Assembly (NCBI RefSeq): GCF_001455965.1
Contig: NZ_LKKO01000080.1
Coordinates: 1-64,000 of the forward strand
Reading direction: 5' to 3'
From: Methylobacterium sp. GXS13
GTDB taxonomy: Bacteria; Pseudomonadota; Alphaproteobacteria; Rhizobiales; Beijerinckiaceae
Length of the DNA: 64,000 bases
Shown here piece by piece: positions 1 to 9,164 of the stretch (the stretch's first letter is position 1; each line of letters opens with the position of its first letter). The notes beneath the pieces were generated by a model. That model had not been told where the DNA came from, searched no databases, and saw only the letters and a list, made by a program, of their open reading frames with translations. Position numbers and translations under genes: made by a program.

Positions 1-1
1 G

Positions 2-547
2 ACCGAGGACGGCTCGGGCGGCTGCGCGGCCGCGGCGATCGATGGCCCGGTGACAAGCTGGCGCTTCCGACCCCTCGACCGCACCACGCCCTTCGTGCTG
101 ATCCCCAGCCCGGCGGACCGGCGCGTCGCGACGCGGCCGATCACGCCCGCCAGCAGCGGCATGGAACTCGACGCAGAGGGGCGGATCAGCGTCCGGGCCG
201 TCGTCCTGTCCGACGCGCCGCCGGACTACGTTCATTGCCGGGTCGATACCGGACCCTGGCTGCGGATGGAGCGGCGTCCGGATTCGCGCTGCTACGAGGC
301 GGCCCTGGCCTGGGACGGCAGCGGGCGCAGCATCCAGGTCGAGGCGGTGGACGGGCGCTGGCCCGGCCACGGCCCGGACTACGTCGATACCGACGTGATC
401 GAGCCCGTGATGGCCGCCTCGGACAGCGCGGCGCCACCACCAATGCCGCAGAAACCGGGTAGCGACGCGGGCCGGATTCCGTCCTGGGTCGGCAAAGGCG
501 TGCGCGGCGACCAGCTCGGGCCCAACCGCTACGGCCGCAAGTGGTGA
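2..547 (+). CDS. Hypothetical protein, C-terminal part (cut by window edge)
   Basis: The reading frame is open to the left edge and ends with TGA at 545-547, so the start lies outside the window; an internal GTG at 50 is possible but has no clear ribosome binding site. About 180 residues are visible. They hold a segment with alternating hydrophobic and charged residues and several Trp and Asp residues (around WLRMERRPDSR and DGRWPGHGPDY), suggesting a beta-sandwich-like domain, followed by a Pro/Ala-rich tail and a basic C-terminus ending NRYGRKW. Similar tails follow calcineurin-like phosphoesterase domains in some proteins, but no catalytic motif is visible, so this is only a guess. The arsB-like gene begins 34 bases downstream on the same strand. 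Confidence 0.5.
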   Translation, partial: TEDGSGGCAAAAIDGPVTSWRFRPLDRTTPFVLIPSPADRRVATRPITPASSGMELDAEGRISVRAVVLSDAPPDYVHCRVDTGPWLRMERRPDSRCYEAALAWDGSGRSIQVEAVDGRWPGHGPDYVDTDVIEPVMAASDSAAPPPMPQKPGSDAGRIPSWVGKGVRGDQLGPNRYGRKW

Positions 548-581
548 TCCTCACCACGACTCCGGGGGGAGATTGTAAGAC

Positions 582-1850
582 GTGATCGCTGGACTGACCC
601 TCACACCGAATTTGGCGACCTGGGGCATCGCTGCGCTCGCCACCCTGGGCGTCATCGTGCGCCCGTTCTCGTGGCCGGAGGCGATCTGGGCGGTGCTCGG
701 CGCAGCCCTTCTGGTCGTGCTCGGCCTGCTGCCCTGGCAGGTCGCCCTCGACGGCGTCGCGAAGGGTACCGACGTCTATCTGTTCCTCGTCGGCATGATG
801 CTGCTCGCAGAGATCGCTCGCAAGGAAGGGCTGTTCGACTGGCTCGCCGGCCTGGCGGTGCGTGCCGCAAAGGGCTCGCCGACCCGGCTGTTCCTGCTGA
901 TCTACATCGTCGGCACCGTGGTCACGGTGTTCCTCTCCAACGACGCCTGCGCGGTGGTGCTGACGCCCGCAGTCTACGCCGCCGCCAAGGCGGCAGACGC
1001 CGAGCCCCTGCCCTACCTGTTCATCTGCGCCTTCATCGCCAACGCGGCGAGCTTCGTGCTGCCGATCTCGAACCCCGCCAACCTGGTCGTGTTCGCCACC
1101 GACATGCCGCCCCTCGGCCAGTGGCTCGCCACCTTCGCGCTGCCGTCGGTCCTGGCGATCGTCGCGACCTACGCGGTGCTGCGACTGACGCAGAACGCCC
1201 GGCTCAAGGGACAGACCATCAAGACCGACGTCGAGACCGTGAGCCTTGGCCTCGGCGGCAAGGTCGCCGGGCTCGGCATCATCGCCACCGCGGGCGCGCT
1301 GATCGGGGCCTCGGCCGCCGGCATCGAGCTCGGCCTGCCGACCTTCGTGGCCGGCCTCGCCACGACCCTGCTGGTGGTGGCGTTGAACCGCGGCGGCCTG
1401 GTGGAGGTGGTCAAGGACGTATCCTGGGCGGTGCTTCCGCTTGTGGCCGGGCTGTTCGTGCTGGTCGAGGCGCTGGAGAAGACCGGAATCCTCACCCTGC
1501 TGGCCGATACCTTGAAGGGTTACGCGCAGGGGGATCCCACCGCCACCGCCTGGGCCGGCGGCGCTCTGGTCGCGTTCGGCACCAATTTCGTGAACAATCT
1601 GCCCGCGGGCCTGCTGGCCGGCGCCGCGGTCCAGGCCGCGGACGTCTCGCACAAGGTCGCGGGGGCGATCCTGATCGGCGTCGATCTCGGGCCGAACCTT
1701 TCGGTGACCGGCTCGTTGGCCACGATCCTGTGGCTGACCGCGATCCGCCGCGAGGGCGAGGATGTGTCGGCCTGGCAGTTCCTCAAGCTCGGCCTGCTGG
1801 TGATGCCGCCGGCCCTCGTGCTCGCCCTGGGCGCCCTGCTGCTCGTCTGA
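582..1850 (+). CDS. ArsB/NhaD-type (ion transporter superfamily) inner-membrane permease
   Basis: This 422-residue integral membrane protein has about eleven to twelve hydrophobic segments and the features of the ArsB/SLC13 ion-transporter superfamily: a FLSNDACAVVLTP motif near residue 110 and a matching second-half motif, NFVNNLPAGLLAG, near residue 340, which are the two inverted hairpin/helix repeats. ArsB proteins export arsenite or antimonite using the membrane potential. No arsR, arsC or arsA lies next to it, so the substrate is uncertain and another anion is possible. The GTG start at 582 follows a purine-rich GGGGGAG at about ten bases. The DMT gene follows 67 bases downstream in the same direction, so the two may be co-transcribed. 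Confidence 0.8.
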   Translation: MIAGLTLTPNLATWGIAALATLGVIVRPFSWPEAIWAVLGAALLVVLGLLPWQVALDGVAKGTDVYLFLVGMMLLAEIARKEGLFDWLAGLAVRAAKGSPTRLFLLIYIVGTVVTVFLSNDACAVVLTPAVYAAAKAADAEPLPYLFICAFIANAASFVLPISNPANLVVFATDMPPLGQWLATFALPSVLAIVATYAVLRLTQNARLKGQTIKTDVETVSLGLGGKVAGLGIIATAGALIGASAAGIELGLPTFVAGLATTLLVVALNRGGLVEVVKDVSWAVLPLVAGLFVLVEALEKTGILTLLADTLKGYAQGDPTATAWAGGALVAFGTNFVNNLPAGLLAGAAVQAADVSHKVAGAILIGVDLGPNLSVTGSLATILWLTAIRREGEDVSAWQFLKLGLLVMPPALVLALGALLLV

Positions 1851-1917
1851 GAGCCCGGTCTCCGGTTCCCAGGACGACGCCTTTGCAAACCGCCTCGCCC
1901 TTCCACGACCGGAGACC

Positions 1918-2862
1918 ATGCCGTTGAACGCCGCCCTGCTCTATCCCTTCATCCTGGTCGCGGGTGCGCTCCAAGCGCTCGGCAACTCTATGAACGCGCG
2001 CCTGCGCGACGCGCTGGTCAATCCGTGGCTGGCCGCGACCTACTCGTTCATGCCGATCGTGATCGTGTTCACGATCCTGTTCTTCACCATGCCGACGCCG
2101 CTGCCGACGCTGCAGACCCTGGGCGCGATGCCCTGGTACGCGCCGCTTGGCGGCGTCGCCGGGGCGGTGGCGGTGTTCGGCGGACTCGCCTTCGTGGACA
2201 AGGTCGGGGCCGGCCCGTTCAACGGCTTGACCATCACGGCCAACATCCTGACCTCGCTGGCGCTCGACAGCCTCGGACTGTTCGGCCTCAAGGCCGGGGG
2301 CTTCAAGGCGATGCCCTGGCTCGGCGGCCTGCTGATGGTGGTCGGGATCGTGTTCATCGCCCGCGCCACCGGCCCGAAATTGGAGGACGAGAAGGCTGAA
2401 GGCAGCGAAGGCGGCCTGATGGCCCGGCTGCTCTACCCGTTCATCCTGGTCGCGGGCTCGCTTCAGGCGGTCGGCGTGGTGCTCAACGCGCAGTTGCGCG
2501 GCGCCCTTGTGAACCCCTGGCTCGCCGCCACCGTGTCGTTCATCCCGGTGGCGCTCGTCTTCCTGTTCGTGTTTCTGCTCCGCCCGACTCCGCTGCCGAC
2601 CCGGGCGGACGTGGCCCGGGTGCCGTGGTGGGGCGCGCTGGGCGGCATCGCCGGGGCGGTGGCGGTGTTCGCCGGCCTGCTGTTCGTCGACAAGGTCGGC
2701 GCCGGTGCCTTCAACGGGCTCCTGATCACCGCGAACCTGTTCACCTCCATCGCCATCGACCATTTCGGCTGGCTCGGGATGAAGCGCGTCCGCGCCGGGA
2801 TCGGCCGTCTGATCGGCGGCGTGCTGATGGCGGCCGGTATCGTGCTGATCTCGGTGTTCTGA
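1918..2862 (+). CDS. DMT-family transporter with two tandem YdcZ (DUF606) domains
   Basis: The 314-residue protein consists of two highly similar halves (about residues 6-148 and 163-312) joined by a short charged linker near PKLEDEKAEG. Each half begins with YPFILVAG, then LVNPWLAAT, GAVAVF, FVDKVGAG and FNGL.ITAN, and each seems to have five membrane segments. Single-domain YdcZ proteins are about 150 residues, so this is a duplication and fusion. The family belongs to the drug/metabolite transporter superfamily; the substrate is unknown. Because each half has an odd number of segments, the halves should sit in opposite orientations. The ATG at 1918 is preceded by a purine-rich stretch (CGACCGGAGACC). 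Confidence 0.85.
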   Translation: MPLNAALLYPFILVAGALQALGNSMNARLRDALVNPWLAATYSFMPIVIVFTILFFTMPTPLPTLQTLGAMPWYAPLGGVAGAVAVFGGLAFVDKVGAGPFNGLTITANILTSLALDSLGLFGLKAGGFKAMPWLGGLLMVVGIVFIARATGPKLEDEKAEGSEGGLMARLLYPFILVAGSLQAVGVVLNAQLRGALVNPWLAATVSFIPVALVFLFVFLLRPTPLPTRADVARVPWWGALGGIAGAVAVFAGLLFVDKVGAGAFNGLLITANLFTSIAIDHFGWLGMKRVRAGIGRLIGGVLMAAGIVLISVF

Positions 2863-2876
2863 CCGACCGCAAGATC

Positions 2877-2911
2877 GCGCCGGCATCGTCGCCCTCTGAC
2901 GATGCCGGCGC
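2877..2911 (+). terminator. Strong hairpin after the DMT transporter gene
   Basis: A perfect 14-bp stem (2877-2890 with 2898-2911) encloses a seven-base loop, starting 15 bases after the stop codon. It is followed by a G-run and only three T, so it fits an intrinsic terminator without a strong U-tract. Confidence 0.6.
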
Positions 2912-3052
2912 CGGGGGTTTGCGGGACCCGATACGTCTTTCGACGCGCCGGCTTGCCCTGTGCACACCGTCTACCGCTTAAGACCATCTGGGTGCCGCGT
3001 CGGAAGCCGGCCTCTTTAGAACCTTGCTAAAGATCAGCCCGACAGGCCCCCC

Positions 3053-4072
3053 ATGCCGCCGCGTCACCTTCCCGTGCTCGACGGCTGGCGCGGCTGCGCG
3101 ATCCTGCTGGTGCTCGTCGGCCATTTCGCGACGAGCCGCGGGATCAATCTCGGCCGTTTCGGGGTGGAGCTGTTCTTCGTGCTCAGCGGCCGGCTGATGG
3201 CCGAGATCCTGTTCGTGCGCGCCACGCCGCTGACGCGGTTTTTCGTCCGTCGGGCGTCCCGGATCTATCCGGCGCTGATCTGTTTCGTGCTGGCGATGAG
3301 CCTTCTCGTCCTCGCCACCGGCCATCATCGGCAGCTCTACGGCTGCCTCGCGGCCGTGACCCTGACCTACAACTACTATCACCTGTGGTTCGGTGAAGTC
3401 CCCAATGTCGACCACATCTGGTCGCTCTGCGTCGAAGAGCACAGCTATATCCTGCTGGGCGTCATCGCACTCCTCTGGCACAGATTCGGGTTCCCGCTGC
3501 TCCCGGTCCTCGCGACGCTGGCGGCCCTGGCCTGCGTGAACGGGCTGGTCTCGACGCTGACCGGCGGCACCTACACGGAAGTGTACTGGCGCAGCGATGT
3601 CCGGGGCGCGTCGATCCTGCTCGGGGCCGCCGCCTATCTGAAGTTCGGCCGCGACGACCCGACGGATGAGACGCCCTCCTGGAGGCCCGTCCTCCTGCTG
3701 CTCCTCGGCCTGATGCTGAACGTCGAGGCCGTCCCGGACCCGATCAAGTACAGCCTCGGTACCGCGCTGCTCGCTGTGGCGGTCGCGGCGATCCCGCGGG
3801 CGCCGGCCGCCGTGCGGGAGAACCTGGCCGTGACGCCGCTCCTGCTGTTCGGAGCCTGGTCCTACTCGATCTATCTCTGGCAACAGCCCTTTTATGTGCT
3901 GCACGAGAGGATGGGCGGACGGATCAGCAAGGCTCTCGTCGTGCCGGCCATCGCCATGGGCATCGCCAGCCGGTTCCTGATCGAGCGACCGATGCGCGGC
4001 TACCTCAACCGCCTGTTCGACCGCGCGACGGGCCGGGGCGGCGAGGCGGTGAAATCCTATGCGACCTCATGA
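3053..4072 (+). CDS. Acyltransferase family 3 (OafA/NodX-like) membrane protein
   Basis: The 339-residue protein opens with the acyltransferase-3 signature LPVLDGWRGCAILLVLVGHF at residues 6-25 (invariant Arg in DGWRG, His in GHF), followed by GVELFFVLSG and about ten hydrophobic segments. Members transfer acetyl or other acyl groups to sugars of lipopolysaccharide, capsule, Nod factor or peptidoglycan at the inner membrane; the acceptor cannot be told from sequence. It lacks a C-terminal SGNH domain. The ATG at 3053 comes 190 bases after the DMT gene and past its terminator hairpin, so it probably has its own promoter. It converges on a small minus-strand gene. Confidence 0.85.
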   Translation: MPPRHLPVLDGWRGCAILLVLVGHFATSRGINLGRFGVELFFVLSGRLMAEILFVRATPLTRFFVRRASRIYPALICFVLAMSLLVLATGHHRQLYGCLAAVTLTYNYYHLWFGEVPNVDHIWSLCVEEHSYILLGVIALLWHRFGFPLLPVLATLAALACVNGLVSTLTGGTYTEVYWRSDVRGASILLGAAAYLKFGRDDPTDETPSWRPVLLLLLGLMLNVEAVPDPIKYSLGTALLAVAVAAIPRAPAAVRENLAVTPLLLFGAWSYSIYLWQQPFYVLHERMGGRISKALVVPAIAMGIASRFLIERPMRGYLNRLFDRATGRGGEAVKSYATS

Positions 4073-4235
4073 GAAACCGACGACGGGTCCTGATGGAGGG
4101 ACAGTCGCGCGGCCGACAAACCCGTAGCGCCGGGACGCGGTGCCGACGGCCGGCGCGGCGCGACGGGCGTTGAGCGGGCCGCCCACGCAGGCCCGGAACC
4201 GTAAAGGGCGCGCGCTCTCTCTGTGACCGACCCGC

Positions 4236-4454
4236 TCAGACAGCTGCCGCCATCTGCGGCACGGCGGCGGCGAGCATGGCAGGCGTGGGCTCCGGCGGAG
4301 CCTTGCGGGAAACGTAGTACAGATCGACCGCGCGCCAGAACGCGGTCTGCTCTTCCACCGACCGGCGAGCGAGCGCCGATTCGAGGATGGCCATGGCGGC
4401 CCGTGCGGGCTCGCTCCGCTCAAGCTCGTCGAGCAGTCCGGCGAGATGCAGCAT
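4236..4454 (-). CDS. Small hypothetical protein (72 aa)
   Basis: I do not recognise this family. It is a mostly helical, acidic-to-neutral 72-residue protein with Leu-rich amphipathic stretches (LLDELERSEPARAAMAILESAL) shortened here as LLDELERSEP...AILESAL, a VEEQTAFWRAVDLYYVSR segment and an Ala/Met/Pro-rich C-terminus. The start is well supported: a GGAGG lies nine bases upstream of the ATG at 4454. It is divergent from the asparaginase gene, with 168 bases between the two starts holding both promoters. Confidence 0.55.
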   Translation of the reverse strand: MLHLAGLLDELERSEPARAAMAILESALARRSVEEQTAFWRAVDLYYVSRKAPPEPTPAMLAAAVPQMAAAV

Positions 4455-4484
4455 GGGGGTCTACCTCCGAACGAACGACGATAG

Positions 4485-5744
<1,260 letters not shown>

Positions 5745-5810
5745 GCGGCTCTTCTATTAGGATGACTCTCACCCAGCCTCTTTGAAGATGCATGAGGCCT
5801 GAGACGGGCA

Positions 5811-5912
5811 CCTCCCCCTCCCCCCCCTGCGGGGGAGGGAAAGCCGCGGTGCTTTCCGTGTATTCTGCCGACCCGATGTACGAATCCGCGAGCCTGCAAA
5901 GGGGGGGAGGAA
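5811..5912 (-). repeat. Dispersed intergenic repeat, copy 1
   Basis: The 447-base gap between ansB and edd (5745-6191) holds no convincing gene. Part of it, read on the minus strand, matches another intergenic stretch at 31999-32095 at roughly 80% by eye, including GGTCGGCAGAA, CACCGCGGCT and CCCTCCCCC. Each copy contains a C-rich/G-rich pair that can fold (CCCTCCCCC with GGGGGAGGG). I see no coding potential and no terminal repeats of an insertion sequence. The remaining 280 bases before edd should hold the edd promoter. Confidence 0.65.
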
Positions 5913-6191
5913 GGGCGCGTGTCCATTCTCGTGGCGTTTCATCCGACAGCGGGCGATCCGGGTCGGGATCGAAAAACCCGCCCTTCTGGAGCGCAAGCTT
6001 CGGCCCTCCATCGATCGCGATGGTCATACGCCGTCGCGCCCATCCCGCGTCGGCGGCCGCGCTCGGCCGCCCTGCGCGGGGGCCGGGTTACAACATCTCG
6101 GCCACCGCCTAGATAGCCCGGTGCGACGCGGTCGCGGCCGGGATCGGTACCGGCCCGGCGATCCGTCGCCATCCTGGACGGAGGTACGTGC

Positions 6192-8018
6192 ATGACCGAG
6201 CTTCATCCCGAGGTCGCGGCGGTCACCGAGCGCGTGGTCGCGCGCTCCCGCGAGTCCCGGCGGACCTATCTCGACCTGATCGCCCGGGAGCGCGATTCGG
6301 GCGTGCACCGGCCGACGCTCGCCTGCGGCAACCTCGCCCACGGCTTCGCCGCCTCCGGCGAGGACAAGCCGGCGCTCCGCGACGGCCGGACGGTGATGAA
6401 CATCGGCATCGTCACTGCCTACAACGACATGCTGTCGGCCCATCAGCCCTACGGGCGCTATCCCGACCAGATCAAGGTCTTCGCCCGCGAGCGCGGCGCC
6501 ACCGCCCAGGTGGCGGGCGGCACCCCGGCGATGTGCGACGGCGTCACGCAAGGGCAGCGCGGCATGGAGCTGTCGCTGTTCTCCCGGGACACGATCGCGC
6601 TCTCCACCGCGGTCGGCCTGAGCCACGGCATGTTCGACGGCGCCGCGCTTCTCGGCATCTGCGACAAGATCGTGCCGGGCCTGCTGATCGGGGCGCTGCG
6701 CTTCGGCCACCTGCCGACGATCCTGATCCCGGCCGGGCCGATGCCCTCGGGGCTCGCCAACAAGGAGAAGCAGCGGATCCGCCAGCTCTACGCCGAGGGC
6801 AAGGTCGGCCGCGCGGAACTGCTCGAATCCGAGTCCGCCTCCTATCACGGGGCCGGCACCTGCACGTTCTACGGCACCGCCAACTCGAACCAGATGATGA
6901 TGGACATGATGGGCCTGCACATGCCGGGCGCCTCGTTCATCAACCCGGGCACCAAGCTGCGCCAGGCCGTGACCCGGGCGGCGATCCACCGGCTCACCGA
7001 GATCGGCGCCGCCGGCAACGATTACCGGCCGCTCGGCCTCTGCGTGGACGAGAAGGCGATCGTGAACGCCGCGGTGGGCCTGCTGGCGACCGGCGGCTCG
7101 ACCAACCACGCGATCCACCTGCCGGCCATCGCCCGCGCCGCCGGCATCGTGATCGACTGGGAGGATATCGACCGGCTGTCCAACACCGTGCCGCTGATCG
7201 CCCGGGTCTACCCGAACGGCGCCGGCGACGTGAACCACTTCCACGCCGCCGGCGGGATGAGCTTCGTCATGGCGGCGCTGCTCGATGCCGGGCTGCTCCA
7301 CGACGACATCCTCACGGTGGCCGGCCAGTCGCTGCGCGATCACGCGCGCGACCCGAAGCTCGACGGCGAGGAGCTCGTCTTCCAGGATGCGGTGCCGGAG
7401 AGCCTGGACGACACCATGATCCGCCGGCCCGACAACCCGTTCCAGCCCGATGGCGGCATGCGGCTGGTGTCGGGCAATCTCGGCCGGGCGACGTTCAAGA
7501 CCAGCGCCGTGGAGGAGAGCCGCCGGACCATCGAGGCCCCGGCCCGGGTGTTCTCCGACCAGGACGACGTGCTCAAGGCGTTCAAGGCCGGCGAGCTGGA
7601 GCGCGACGTGGTCGTGGTGGTGCGGTTCCAGGGGCCGCGGGCCAACGGCATGCCGGAACTGCACAAGCTGACGCCCCCGCTCGGGGTGCTGCAGGACCGC
7701 GGCCACAAGGTCGCTCTGGTCACGGATGGGCGCATGTCCGGCGCCTCCGGCAAGGTCCCGGCCGCCATCCACCTGAGCCCGGAAGCGCTCGGCGGTGGTG
7801 CCATCGGGCGGATTCGCGACGGCGATATCGTCCGCCTCAGCGCCGCCGAGGGGTTGCTGGAGGTCCTCGTCGACGCCGCCGAACTGGACGCCCGCGAGGC
7901 AGCGGTCCAGCCGGTTCCGGAAACGGGAACCGGGCGTGAGCTGTTCGCTCTCATGCGCCAAGGGGCCGACACCGCGGAGCGGGGCGCCTCAGCCATGCTC
8001 GCCGCGGCCGGCCTGTGA
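6192..8018 (+). CDS. edd: 6-phosphogluconate dehydratase
   Basis: First dedicated enzyme of the Entner-Doudoroff pathway: dehydrates 6-phosphogluconate to 2-keto-3-deoxy-6-phosphogluconate in the cytosol. The 608-residue protein has the IlvD/Edd family hallmarks: [38 protein letters not shown], the cluster-binding [17 protein letters not shown] with its Cys, and a C-terminal [12 protein letters not shown]. The conserved Cys residues (in MCDG and GTCTFYG) are ligands for the iron-sulfur cluster. The ATG at 6192 follows GGACGGAGG by about six bases. It is followed by eda with coupled spacing, as in many proteobacteria. Confidence 0.96.
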   Translation: MTELHPEVAAVTERVVARSRESRRTYLDLIARERDSGVHRPTLACGNLAHGFAASGEDKPALRDGRTVMNIGIVTAYNDMLSAHQPYGRYPDQIKVFARERGATAQVAGGTPAMCDGVTQGQRGMELSLFSRDTIALSTAVGLSHGMFDGAALLGICDKIVPGLLIGALRFGHLPTILIPAGPMPSGLANKEKQRIRQLYAEGKVGRAELLESESASYHGAGTCTFYGTANSNQMMMDMMGLHMPGASFINPGTKLRQAVTRAAIHRLTEIGAAGNDYRPLGLCVDEKAIVNAAVGLLATGGSTNHAIHLPAIARAAGIVIDWEDIDRLSNTVPLIARVYPNGAGDVNHFHAAGGMSFVMAALLDAGLLHDDILTVAGQSLRDHARDPKLDGEELVFQDAVPESLDDTMIRRPDNPFQPDGGMRLVSGNLGRATFKTSAVEESRRTIEAPARVFSDQDDVLKAFKAGELERDVVVVVRFQGPRANGMPELHKLTPPLGVLQDRGHKVALVTDGRMSGASGKVPAAIHLSPEALGGGAIGRIRDGDIVRLSAAEGLLEVLVDAAELDAREAAVQPVPETGTGRELFALMRQGADTAERGASAMLAAAGL

Positions 8019-8041
8019 ACGTCGAACGGGAGAAGCCGATC

Positions 8042-8671
8042 ATGAACGATCTGACCAGCATCGACGCGCTGATGCGCTCCGTGCCCGTCATCCCGGTCTT
8101 GGTGATCGAGGATGTCGCCCAGGCTCGGCCGATCGCCGAGGCTCTCGTGGCGGGTGGGCTCACCGCCCTGGAGGTCACCCTGCGCACCCCGGCAGCGCTG
8201 GATGTGATCCGCGAGATGACCCAGGTCGAGGGTGCGGTGGTCGGGGCCGGCACAGTCCTGAACCCCGTCGATCTCGAGAACGCCCTGGCGGCGGGCGCCG
8301 AGTTCATCGTCTCGCCGGGGCTCACGGAGCCGCTGACCGACGCCGCCAAGGCCAACGGCGTCCCCTACCTGCCGGGCGTGGCCACGGCGGCCGACATCAT
8401 GCGCGGGCTCGATTACGGGCTCGACCGGTTCAAGTTCTTCCCGGCCGAGGCCGCGGGCGGGATCAAGGCCCTGAAGGCGATGACCGCGGTGTTCGGCCAG
8501 GTGAGGTTCTGCCCGACAGGTGGGATCACCGAGGCGACCGCTCCGGATTGGCTCGCCATCCCGTCGGTGCTCTGCGTCGGCGGCAGCTGGGTGGTGAAGC
8601 CCGGCCCGCTCGACCGGGACGCCATCAAGCGCGCGGCCCGGAATGCCGCCAACCTGCGCAAGGCCGCCTGA
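8042..8671 (+). CDS. eda: 2-keto-3-deoxy-6-phosphogluconate aldolase
   Basis: Second Entner-Doudoroff enzyme: cleaves KDPG to pyruvate and glyceraldehyde 3-phosphate. From ATG 8042 the protein is 209 residues, a class I aldolase barrel with the VIPVLVIED start, the catalytic Glu in ALEVTLRT, the GAGTVLN phosphate-binding turn, and the Schiff-base Lys in RFKFFPAE followed by FCPTGGI. An in-frame GTG at 8015 overlaps the edd stop, but GGGAG lies nine bases before ATG 8042, so I prefer the latter. Operon with edd (23-base gap). Followed by a strong bidirectional terminator. Confidence 0.95.
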   Translation: MNDLTSIDALMRSVPVIPVLVIEDVAQARPIAEALVAGGLTALEVTLRTPAALDVIREMTQVEGAVVGAGTVLNPVDLENALAAGAEFIVSPGLTEPLTDAAKANGVPYLPGVATAADIMRGLDYGLDRFKFFPAEAAGGIKALKAMTAVFGQVRFCPTGGITEATAPDWLAIPSVLCVGGSWVVKPGPLDRDAIKRAARNAANLRKAA

Positions 8672-8688
8672 ACAGGGCGCCCAACAAG

Positions 8689-8720
8689 AACGCCCGCCGC
8701 GGCTGAGCCGGGCGGGCGTT
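8689..8720. terminator. Bidirectional terminator between eda and the small secreted-protein gene
   Basis: Perfect 10-bp stem AACGCCCGCC (8689-8698) with GGCGGGCGTT (8711-8720); the loop can form a second small stem. It lies between convergent genes and can serve both. Confidence 0.7.
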
Positions 8721-8749
8721 CCATCATCCAAAAACTTGCGTGGTGACGA

Positions 8750-9046
8750 TCAGCAGTCGTCGCCGCCCTTGCCAGCCTGCGCGGCGGTCGGCTTGCCCTG
8801 CGACTGGGCCTGCACGTCCGACGGCGACGTCGCGGTGCCGGCATTGGTCATGGCACCGACGGTCCCGGGGGATTCGGCCTTGGCGCCCGGGGTGGTCGGG
8901 GTCTTCACGCTCGGATCGACGGTCGAGGCCTTGCTGGCTTCCTTGTCGCGCGTCACGGTCGTCCCGGTCGCGCACGGCGCCGCGAAGGCGGCGGTCGACA
9001 TCAGGATGAGAGCGCCGGCGCCCGCAAGGGTCTTGATCTTGGTCAT
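8750..9046 (-). CDS. Small secreted low-complexity protein (98 aa)
   Basis: From ATG 9046, preceded by an excellent CGGAGGA site, the product is a 98-residue precursor: a signal peptide (MTKIKTLAGAGALILMST then AAFAAP, cleavage after AFA) followed by a Thr/Pro/Ala/Gly/Ser-rich, probably disordered, mature chain with one early Cys (PCATGT) and a terminal GKGGDDC. The longer frame to 9226 lacks support. No function can be assigned. A similarly built protein lies at 55662-55934. It probably acts in the periplasm or outside the cell. Confidence 0.7.
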   Translation of the reverse strand: MTKIKTLAGAGALILMSTAAFAAPCATGTTVTRDKEASKASTVDPSVKTPTTPGAKAESPGTVGAMTNAGTATSPSDVQAQSQGKPTAAQAGKGGDDC

Positions 9047-9164
9047 GCGTTCCTCCGATTTATTCAGCGCATGACAAACGGACCCCGCAGTCTCAGGTTC
9101 CTTAATATTTCCAACTCGCAACTTCTGCGGGGCATTTTCCCCGGGCCGTCGTGACGAAGTCCAC

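Noticed and set aside
186-1919. Long minus-strand frame (577 aa) opposite the ArsB-like gene
   Set aside because: Composition is rich in Arg, Gly, His and Gln without domains, as expected for the complement of GC-rich coding DNA; the plus-strand gene has clear family motifs.
6024-7961. Long minus-strand frame (645 aa) opposite edd
   Set aside because: Shadow of edd caused by strong third-position GC bias; no recognisable domain.
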